Assembly: GCA_903882665.1 (NCBI GenBank)
Contig: CAIRXW010000011.1
Location: 1-64,000, forward strand
DNA: 64,000 bases
Source: an uncultured Chlorobiaceae bacterium
GTDB taxonomy: Bacteria > Bacteroidota > Chlorobiia > Chlorobiales > Chlorobiaceae
Direction: 5' to 3'
This document shows, in pieces, positions 57,488 through 64,000 of the stretch. The position numbers and the translations under genes were made by a program. Positions within the stretch are counted from its first letter, which is position 1, and every line of letters starts with the position of its first letter. Below the pieces are notes generated by a model. It ran no database searches. It was not told the DNA's origin and saw only the letters and a program-made list of their open reading frames with translations.

Positions 57488-58615
57488 ATGACAGCCAAAA
57501 AGAGTGTGCGACGCAAGGGAAAGTCCATTCGTGCATCGTCCAGACCCATGAAAAAGGTGATGCGCAACCTTTCAAGGACGATAGGGCAGCCAGCAGGGTC
57601 ATTGCTTCATATCGGTGAACAGAAAACAGCCAATTGCATCATAACGGTTTTTGGTTACGATGAAGAGCGTGAGTTTCATATTCCGTTGAAGAGCGTTGCT
57701 GAATGCAAGGAATGGAAAGATCAGCAGCGGGTTCTCTGGATCAACATTGACGGGCTGCATGATGTGTCGGTGATTGAGGAAGCGGGCAAGCTGTTTGGTA
57801 TTCATCCGCTGACCCTCGAAGATATTCTGCATACCGATCAGCGCTCTAAACTTGAGGACTTTGAGAGCTATCTTTTTCTTGTGCTCAGAACGCTTGAACT
57901 TGAAGAGATAACCAATGGGGTTGTTGATGAGCAGTTGAGCATGGTGATCGGAAAAAATTATGTTCTCACCTTCCAGGAAAAACCGGGAGACATGTTTGAT
58001 TCGGTAAGGGAGCGGATCAAGAGCCCGGGGACAGGGATAAGAAAGCGGGGGGCAGACTATCTTGCCTACGTGCTTATTGATGCCATTGTCGATAGTTATT
58101 TTACCGTTCTTGAAGAGCTTGAAGGTCGTATCGAACTGCTTGATCAGGAGCTGTTCACAACATCCGGCAGGGAAACCTTTGAATCCATCTATGACCTGAA
58201 AAAGGAGCTTATTCTTTTAAGGAAATCGGTAAGGCCGATGCGGGAGATTATCAACAGCATCAGCCGGGATCATTACAAGGTAATTGATGATGAAGCAACC
58301 TGGCCTTTTTTCAGGGATGTGTACGACAACGTCATTCTTATCAACGAAACCATCGAAACCTATCGTGATATCGTTCTCGGCATGTACGACACCTGGCTGG
58401 CCATTGTCAATAACAGGATGAACGAAATCATGAAGGTGCTCACCACGATCGCCACTATTTTCATGCCGCTCTCCTTTCTTGCCGGACTCTACGGTATGAA
58501 CTTCCGTTATATACCGGGTCTTCAGTGGGAGTGGGGATTTTTTGCACTGCTTGTATTCATGGGTTTCACTGTTGCCGCCATGATGGTTTATTTTCGCACG
58601 AGAAGGTGGTTTTAA
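57488..58615 (+). CDS. corA: CorA-family magnesium/cobalt transporter
   Basis: 375 residues. A large cytoplasmic N-terminal domain (about 1-310) with long acidic helices (FGIHPLTLEDILHTDQRSKL is the family core) is followed by two membrane helices at the C-terminus. The first ends in the signature YGMNF, which forms the pore mouth. The tail VYFRTRRWF is basic, as usual. It works as a homopentamer moving Mg2+ or Co2+. The N-terminus has an extra Lys/Arg-rich stretch of about 25 residues. CAGGAG lies before the start codon at good spacing. Confidence 0.93.
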   Translation: MTAKKSVRRKGKSIRASSRPMKKVMRNLSRTIGQPAGSLLHIGEQKTANCIITVFGYDEEREFHIPLKSVAECKEWKDQQRVLWINIDGLHDVSVIEEAGKLFGIHPLTLEDILHTDQRSKLEDFESYLFLVLRTLELEEITNGVVDEQLSMVIGKNYVLTFQEKPGDMFDSVRERIKSPGTGIRKRGADYLAYVLIDAIVDSYFTVLEELEGRIELLDQELFTTSGRETFESIYDLKKELILLRKSVRPMREIINSISRDHYKVIDDEATWPFFRDVYDNVILINETIETYRDIVLGMYDTWLAIVNNRMNEIMKVLTTIATIFMPLSFLAGLYGMNFRYIPGLQWEWGFFALLVFMGFTVAAMMVYFRTRRWF

Positions 58616-59080
58616 GGGGAGAGTAACCTTTTCATCCATCCATTGCCGTGTGGCGATTGTGATAGCTTTAAAATGAAATTGGCCCGGCAGAGAGCCCTTT
58701 TGCTGTTATAAAAAGGGCAAATAGAGCGAAAACCATGAAAATTGCCGCTGTAAAGGGTGTTTTGTGGCTACTTTTCATTATGTTAGAATTCTAAAGTTTC
58801 ATTCAAGACCTTGTCTCTTGAGAAAACTGCACTGAAGCAGGAAATTGACCTTGTTTACGGTAATCCCTTCTTTTCAACGAACCGCTTTTTTCTCCTGTAG
58901 CATTGGCAGCGTCATCGGTTTCAAGCCTCTTTCTTGGCCATAGTGCTGATTTTTTGCTGAAGTATTCTGATGTTTTTGACTTCCGGAAGCGTGAACGGGT
59001 TTTGTTTGAAGAGATTTTGGTATCGCGTAACAGTGCGTGGTTCCATTGAAAACAGAGAGATGGAATGCTAACATAAACGA
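58616..59080. other. Intergenic region of 465 bp between corA and rnr
   Basis: No gene is supported. A GCCCTTTT / AAAAAGGGC hairpin with an 8-base loop lies near 58697-58721 and could end corA transcription, although only short A/T follows. A 36-codon frame reading KTALKQEIDLVYGNPFFSTN near 58830-58890 has no start and stops soon after; it may be an old fragment. Confidence 0.45.
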
Positions 59081-61462
59081 TTGAATGTAGTGGCGAGAGA
59101 ACGTTTTAAACGAAAATCAAGACCCTCCGGCAACAAGGGTCACAGGCCTTCGGTGCAGTTTACCGGAGAGAGGGTGAAGCCCAATGATCATATTCTTATT
59201 AATGAGTTTCTTTTCAGGCGGGGAGAGAGCTCTCTCGGCGCTGAAATTGTTACCTTTTTTGCTGATCATGATGGCGAGCGCTTCAAGTCGGTAGAGCTGG
59301 CACAGGCTCTTGGGTATACCGAATCAAAACAGTTGCCCGGCTTCTGGTATGTGCTGCACAAATTGCAGGAGGAGGGAACCGTTGACAAAGACTCCAACCG
59401 CTGTTACGGCATCTCGGGCACGGATGCTGCCACCTACGAAGCTCATCTTGAGCAGGCCAAGCCCTTCCCTCTTCCCGGCAAGAAGCAGTACACGGTAAAC
59501 AGCTATACCGGCCATATCACAACCCATCCCAACGGCTACGGTTTTGTTGATGTTGAAGGGTTCGATGATGATATCTTCATCAAGGCAGGCGATATGGGTT
59601 TTGCCATTCATGGTGACGAAGTTGAGGTGCTTGTTTCGAAGGTGCCGGATACCTATTCCTCAAAATCCACACCCCATCAGCGCTGTGAGGGCGCGGTGCA
59701 GAAGGTTATTTCCCGTCGCATCACTACCATTGTCGGTACACTGACCAAGGCAAACCGCAAGTTTGTGCTCAAGGCTGATGATCGCAAGCTGCTTCCGGAA
59801 ATTATTGTGCCAATCAGAAACGCCCGCAAGGCGGTTGATGGCCAGAAGGTGCTTGTCGGGGAGCTTGATTTCAGCAAGGAGGGGCAGATTCAGGCCAAGG
59901 TGCTTGAAATTCTGGGCCAGGCTGGCGACTCGGCGGTTGAAGTGAGCGCCATTGCCCGGAGCCGTGGCATTGACGAAACCTTCGAAAAACCATTGCTTGA
60001 TTTTGCGAATTCCATTCGAGAGGGAATTACCGATGAGGATCTTAAAGGGCGCCTCGATATTCGCGACAAGGTTGTCTTTACCATTGACCCTGTCGATGCA
60101 AAGGATTTTGATGATGCGCTGTCGATTGAGATGCTTGATGACGGTCAGTATAAAATAGGCGTCCATATTGCTGATGTATCGCACTATGTGCCTGAAAATT
60201 CTCCCCTCGACCGCGAGGCGCTCAAAAGGGCCACTTCGGTATATCTTGTTGACCGGGTGATTCCGATGCTGCCTGCACGGCTTTCTGAACAGATATGCAG
60301 TCTTAACCCCGGTGTTGACCGGATGGCGTTTTCGGTTTTCTTGACCATCACGGACGCTGGTGAAGTGAGCAAGCATGAGTTTAACAAAACGGTTATTCAC
60401 TCCAAGCGTCGTTTTGCCTACGAAGATGTCGAGGAGATTCTGAAGAAGGGCAAGGGTGATTTTGTTGATGAGTTGCAGGCGCTTGACCGCCTCAGTGTTA
60501 TTTTGCGCGAGAAGCGCTTCAAGCACGGCGGGCTCGATTTTGAAACCGAGGAGGTACGCTTCAAGCTTGGCAGCAAGGGCGAGCCGCTTGAGGTGATGAA
60601 GAAAGAGCGTCTCGGCAGCCATCGTCTCATTGAGGAGTTCATGCTGCTTGCCAATCGCAAGGTGGCGAAATATCTGACCAAGACCTTCAAGGAGAACAAG
60701 AAGGAGCCCCAGCCGGTTATCTACAGGGTGCATGGTGCTCCCCAGCAGGAGAAGGTGCTCATTCTTGCCAACTTTGTCAAGCGGCTTGGTTTTGAGCTCA
60801 AGCTGAACCGGGGTAAAGAGGGGCCGATTGTTTCAGCTTCAGCATTTCGGCAGCTCTTGCAGCAGGTGAAGGGCTCCAATATTGAGTTTTTGGTCAGCGA
60901 ACTGGTGCTTCGCTGCATGTCGAAGGCGGTCTATACCGGCGACAATGTGGGCCATTACGGTCTTGGCTTTGAGCATTATACCCACTTCACCTCGCCCATC
61001 AGGCGCTATCCTGACCTGATTGTGCACCGTATGCTCTTTGAGTATGAGAACCTCCGCAAGAAACGCCGGAAAATCTCCGCAACACGCCTTGCTGAACTGA
61101 CCGACAAGATTCAGACGGTTTGCCAGATATCCAACGAGCGTGAAAAAAGTGCTGTGGAGGCAGAGCGCGAGTCGATCAAGCTCAAACAGGTCGAGTATAT
61201 GGCAAGCCATGTCGGCAAGGTCTATCCCGGTGTTATCTCAGGCGCGACCGATTACGGCATCTATGTCAGAATGGTTGATTTTGCCATTGAGGGGATGGTA
61301 CACATGCGCAACCTTACCGACGACTATTACGAATATGACGAGACAACCTATTCCCTGGTCGGAAAACGACGCAAGAAGCGGTTGCAGATTGGCCAGCGGG
61401 TCAAGGTCAAGGTGAACAGCGTGGATTTGCAGCGCCGCACCATTGATCTTGTTATAGAGTAA
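59081..61462 (+). CDS. rnr: Ribonuclease R
   Basis: 793 residues. 3'-5' exoribonuclease for structured RNA. An N-terminal winged-helix/cold-shock part ([17 protein letters not shown]-like: [20 protein letters not shown] near 145) is followed by the RNB catalytic domain with [18 protein letters not shown] near 330 (the catalytic Asp cluster), and a C-terminal S1 domain ([15 protein letters not shown]) ending [12 protein letters not shown]. The basic N-terminal stretch ([15 protein letters not shown]) may aid RNA binding. The start is TTG 59081; GTG 59090 is an alternative. Complete. Confidence 0.93.
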   Translation: MNVVARERFKRKSRPSGNKGHRPSVQFTGERVKPNDHILINEFLFRRGESSLGAEIVTFFADHDGERFKSVELAQALGYTESKQLPGFWYVLHKLQEEGTVDKDSNRCYGISGTDAATYEAHLEQAKPFPLPGKKQYTVNSYTGHITTHPNGYGFVDVEGFDDDIFIKAGDMGFAIHGDEVEVLVSKVPDTYSSKSTPHQRCEGAVQKVISRRITTIVGTLTKANRKFVLKADDRKLLPEIIVPIRNARKAVDGQKVLVGELDFSKEGQIQAKVLEILGQAGDSAVEVSAIARSRGIDETFEKPLLDFANSIREGITDEDLKGRLDIRDKVVFTIDPVDAKDFDDALSIEMLDDGQYKIGVHIADVSHYVPENSPLDREALKRATSVYLVDRVIPMLPARLSEQICSLNPGVDRMAFSVFLTITDAGEVSKHEFNKTVIHSKRRFAYEDVEEILKKGKGDFVDELQALDRLSVILREKRFKHGGLDFETEEVRFKLGSKGEPLEVMKKERLGSHRLIEEFMLLANRKVAKYLTKTFKENKKEPQPVIYRVHGAPQQEKVLILANFVKRLGFELKLNRGKEGPIVSASAFRQLLQQVKGSNIEFLVSELVLRCMSKAVYTGDNVGHYGLGFEHYTHFTSPIRRYPDLIVHRMLFEYENLRKKRRKISATRLAELTDKIQTVCQISNEREKSAVEAERESIKLKQVEYMASHVGKVYPGVISGATDYGIYVRMVDFAIEGMVHMRNLTDDYYEYDETTYSLVGKRRKKRLQIGQRVKVKVNSVDLQRRTIDLVIE

Positions 61463-61476
61463 GGCAAGAGGCTCTT

Positions 61477-61506
61477 CCCCTGATGGAGATTCATCGCTTT
61501 CAGGGG
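61477..61506 (+). terminator. Possible terminator after rnr
   Basis: Arms CCCCTG / CAGGGG with an 18-base loop just after the rnr stop; a T-rich stretch (GTTGTTTTTT) lies 11 bases further on. Weak as a classic terminator. Confidence 0.45.
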
Positions 61507-61561
61507 AGTTTGCGGCGTTGTTTTTTACCGCACCTCCGAGATGTTCACGAGGTGTTGCGGC

Positions 61562-62278
61562 TCAGACAAGGCCGGAGATCCGGAGAAAGTTGAAGAGAAG
61601 CTTCAGTCCGGTCAAATGGTACTCCTCACGGATGCTCTCAAACTGTTCCATGAGGTCGCCTCGATTCATCCTCTTCAGGTCGGCATCATTTTCGCACCAC
61701 TCCAAAAACATTGCATCGCTCATTTCAAAATGGCATTGCAGCCCGTAGCCGTTTTTTCCAACCCTGACCGCCTGTATCGGGCACTCTTTGCCTGTTGCCA
61801 GCAACTCCATTCCTGAGGCAGCAAGTTCTACTGTCTCACCGTGAAGCTGAAAGACCGGAAAACTCTTGCCAAGTCCACCAAAAAGAGCCTCTTTTCTGCC
61901 CGCCGGGGTAAGGTCGATGCGGTATGGGTTTCCCTCGGTGTCAACAAATCCAGTCTCTTTTACCGGAGCCCTCACCACTTTTCCGCCACCCGCCTTGACA
62001 AGGCACTGCATCCCAAGGCAGATACCGAGATAAGGAATCTCCTCATGCAGCGCAGCCTCAATACGGCGGAGCTGAAGCAGCATGGCAGGGCTTTCGTCGT
62101 TGGCGCTCTGTGGCCCGCCAAGCACTACAAGAGCGCTGTAGCCCCGTGGATCGGGAAAGATTCCGCCCGTTGAAAGATCAACCTGGTGAGAGGCGATACC
62201 GTGCTTGCAAAGCTGACTTTCAAGAAGTCCGGGCCCTTCGTGGGAGATGTTTTTGACAATCAGTAATTTCCTGATCAT
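61562..62278 (-). CDS. Class I glutamine amidotransferase-like protein
   Basis: 238 residues from ATG 62278 (MIRKLLIVKNISHEGPGL); an upstream extension to 62440 is unlike the family. The nucleophile elbow YLGICLGMQCLV and the Cys-Glu-His partner region YGLQCHFEMSD are those of class I glutamine amidotransferases of the GMP-synthase-like group. No synthetase domain is fused, so it may be a stand-alone glutamine or gamma-glutamyl hydrolase. Convergent with rnr. Confidence 0.85.
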   Translation of the reverse strand: MIRKLLIVKNISHEGPGLLESQLCKHGIASHQVDLSTGGIFPDPRGYSALVVLGGPQSANDESPAMLLQLRRIEAALHEEIPYLGICLGMQCLVKAGGGKVVRAPVKETGFVDTEGNPYRIDLTPAGRKEALFGGLGKSFPVFQLHGETVELAASGMELLATGKECPIQAVRVGKNGYGLQCHFEMSDAMFLEWCENDADLKRMNRGDLMEQFESIREEYHLTGLKLLFNFLRISGLV

Positions 62279-62603
62279 AGGCTGTTGTTGGATGATGGTC
62301 AAGAATCCTTGCTGAATCATGCAAAATAATCGACAAATGCTGACTCTTGCAACATTCCCGCATTTCTGGATATACCTGCGCCTGGACAGCCCGAAGCATT
62401 CATCCAGGCAAACTATATCCTGGAAGGGTCTCTGGAACACCGGAACAGCAAGGGAAACGGCTCGGTCATACCTGTAGGTTTCTTGTTTCAGAGCTTCAGA
62501 ATAAATTTTATTGAAAGAAAATCTTTTTGCACGTCGTACTATCTGTTGTAGTAGGAGAAGTTGGAGGTTAAGACAAATTTTAGTTACCCTTTTATCAGTA
62601 GTG
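62279..62603. other. Intergenic region of 325 bp
   Basis: Divergent spacer between the amidotransferase and the glycosyltransferase. No gene or strong promoter match was found; the stretch 62510-62600 is AT-rich and includes an AGTAGGAGAAGTTGGAGG purine run at 62551-62568, too far from the next start to be its ribosome site. Confidence 0.4.
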
Positions 62604-64000
62604 ATGTTTAGTTTAAGGTCTCAGGTTGATTTCGGTTCAGTATCAAGAAAATGCAGTAAATTTGAGGTTGGTCTTACTTCCAGCTTTTTGATTTTTACCT
62701 TGCTTGCTTATGGTTTCATGATTCATGAACAGTTTTATTCGTTGCCCAACCTGGTTGCAGAGCGGGCATGGTATGCAATATTTATGCATATGCTGTTTTT
62801 GGCCTTGACATCATTTCTTGTTTATGGTGGTGTACTGTATCATTTTACGAGAATCGGTTATTTCAAGAGGGTTTCAAAAAACCGTAATAATTCAGAGAGA
62901 GAGCAAGAACTGGTTTTCAAAAATGACGCACCCCGATTAACGGTTTTGGTGCCATCATACAAGGAAGAGCAGCGCGTCATAATGCAGACGCTTTTGTCTG
63001 CCGCATTTCAGATCTATCCAAAGCGCCGTGTTGTTCTGTTGATTGACAATCCCCCCGTATCACCCACTTCGGGTCACGACTATTGGCAGTTGAGCAAGGC
63101 TCGAAGTCTGCCGAAAACGCTGACAGAGTATTTCAACTCCCACAAGCAGAAGTTTGTTCAGGCAGAGAATGATTTTTTTAGCCGTAATAATGCTGTCTCG
63201 CTCGATATAACCACAGAAACTGAACGACTGACGACATTATGGGCTGAATTGGAGAGTCATTTTTCCTCTCTGGTTGACTCTTACGATGCACACAATCATG
63301 TAGATCGTTTGTTTTTGAATTTGATTTATGAACGCTTGCAATCGATTTTCAGCGATAAAAGAAACGGCAGTAAAGTTTTAAGCCTTGAGGCAATAGGCAG
63401 GGAATACCGTTTTCTGGTTATCTTGTTCGACGTTGAGTTTGATTCTTTTGAGCGAAAAAAATATTTGAATTTGTCCCATGCTGCCAATAAGGCGATGAAC
63501 CTGAACAGTTATATCGGCCTTGTTGGCGGGTTTTACAGGGAGGAACGTGTACCAGGCGGTATGGTACTTTCGCGGTGTGAGGAAAAAGATGCCATGCTCT
63601 CGATACCTGATACGGAGTATTTTATCACCCTCGACGCAGATAGTCTGGTGGTTCCGGAATATTCCGTCCGGTTGATCAGTTTGATGGAAAATCCTGAAAA
63701 CAGTCGCATTGGTATTGCTCAAACGCCTTACAGTGCAATTCCCGGGGCTGATAGTCTCCTTGAAAGAATTGCCGGCGCAACCACTGATATCCAGTATTTG
63801 ATTCATCAGGGGTTCACATTTTTCAATGCAACCTACTGGGTTGGAGCCAATGCCGTGATTCGTGCGGCAGCCCTTCAGGAGATAAAAATAGTGACCCAGG
63901 AGCGCGGTTACGAGGTCTGCAAATTCATTCAGGACCATACCGTCATTGAGGATACTGAGTCGAGCATCGATATAGCGGGGAAGAAGTGGGAGCTGTACAA
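62604..64000 (+). CDS. Membrane glycosyltransferase (cellulose-synthase-like GT2), cut by the window edge
   Basis: 465 codons are open from ATG 62604 to the right edge. Two membrane helices lie near residues 22-42 and 58-80. A family-2 glycosyltransferase domain follows: LTVLVPSYKEEQRVI, then VVLLIDNPP, a long charged insertion of about 120 residues, and YFITLDADSLVVPEYSVRL with the D-x-D metal site. FNATYWVGANAVIRAAAL and QDHTVIEDTES (the TED motif) complete the catalytic set. The sugar and product are unknown; cell-surface or storage polysaccharide is likely. The C-terminal membrane part is outside the window. Confidence 0.85.
   Translation, partial: MFSLRSQVDFGSVSRKCSKFEVGLTSSFLIFTLLAYGFMIHEQFYSLPNLVAERAWYAIFMHMLFLALTSFLVYGGVLYHFTRIGYFKRVSKNRNNSEREQELVFKNDAPRLTVLVPSYKEEQRVIMQTLLSAAFQIYPKRRVVLLIDNPPVSPTSGHDYWQLSKARSLPKTLTEYFNSHKQKFVQAENDFFSRNNAVSLDITTETERLTTLWAELESHFSSLVDSYDAHNHVDRLFLNLIYERLQSIFSDKRNGSKVLSLEAIGREYRFLVILFDVEFDSFERKKYLNLSHAANKAMNLNSYIGLVGGFYREERVPGGMVLSRCEEKDAMLSIPDTEYFITLDADSLVVPEYSVRLISLMENPENSRIGIAQTPYSAIPGADSLLERIAGATTDIQYLIHQGFTFFNATYWVGANAVIRAAALQEIKIVTQERGYEVCKFIQDHTVIEDTESSIDIAGKKWELY

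Noticed and set aside
59660-60733. 357-codon minus-strand frame
   Set aside because: Antisense to the catalytic domain of rnr.
63378-63938. 186-codon minus-strand frame near the right edge
   Set aside because: Antisense to the glycosyltransferase domain, which has all its motifs in the plus frame and is open to the window edge.

Overview
The window most likely comes from a green sulfur bacterium (Chlorobiaceae, Chlorobium/Pelodictyon lineage). The reasons are the minus-strand operon nifH-nifI1-nifI2-nifD-nifK-nifE-nifN-nifB followed by a thioredoxin-like 2Fe-2S ferredoxin gene, a NifD with the long internal insertion of the clostridial/archaeal/GSB-like clade, and the general protein flavour. 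This is a family-level inference; no rRNA is present. No tRNA, rRNA, CRISPR array or complete insertion sequence was seen.

Layout. (1) 0-8 kb: N-terminus of a probable giant secreted adhesin, a VIT/CCC1 iron-manganese transporter, an ion antiporter, an M15 peptidase, and a TonB-dependent receptor with a small periplasmic molybdopterin-fold protein. Two palindromes closely matching the ModE (molybdate repressor) box lie upstream of the receptor. (2) 8-17.4 kb: the nif operon, with a consensus sigma-54 promoter upstream of nifH and an intrinsic terminator after the ferredoxin gene. (3) 17.8-33 kb: an accessory island. It encodes a MoxR ATPase, a vWA-like protein ending in an FGE/C-type-lectin-fold domain, a TIR protein ending in a similar FGE domain, proteins sharing a 58-residue adaptor-like module, a CHAT protease-STAND-TPR protein, and several toxin-antitoxin modules, some broken. 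(4) 33-45.3 kb: a restriction/defence graveyard and its replacement: a truncated hsdM, a DUF1016 nuclease with an in-frame stop, an HNH nuclease, an MvaI/BcnI-type restriction pseudogene, an AAA ATPase plus S8 protease pair, a divergent GHKL-ATPase regulator, and an intact hsdR. (5) 45.3-64 kb: mostly housekeeping: aldo/keto reductase, MreB paralogue, NifA-type activator and NifV, a cyanophycin-synthetase-like ATP-grasp protein, a GNAT-BKACE fusion, SDR, CorA, RNase R, a glutamine amidotransferase and a partial glycosyltransferase.

The most striking content is a diversity-generating retroelement (DGR) arrangement without its reverse transcriptase. Three 132-bp sequences align without gaps. 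Two are the 3' ends of the FGE-domain genes (variable repeats, VR1 at 23827-23958 and VR2 at 26965-27096). The third (25239-25370) is noncoding and adenine-rich (template repeat, TR). All 12 differences of VR2 from TR, and 9 of 12 of VR1, fall on template adenines. The TR is followed by its own terminator just before the TIR gene, so it may be made as a separate RNA. The island therefore looks like an NTPase-controlled conflict (anti-phage or allorecognition-like) system whose sensor surface is diversified by mutagenic retrohoming, with the reverse transcriptase supplied from elsewhere or lost.
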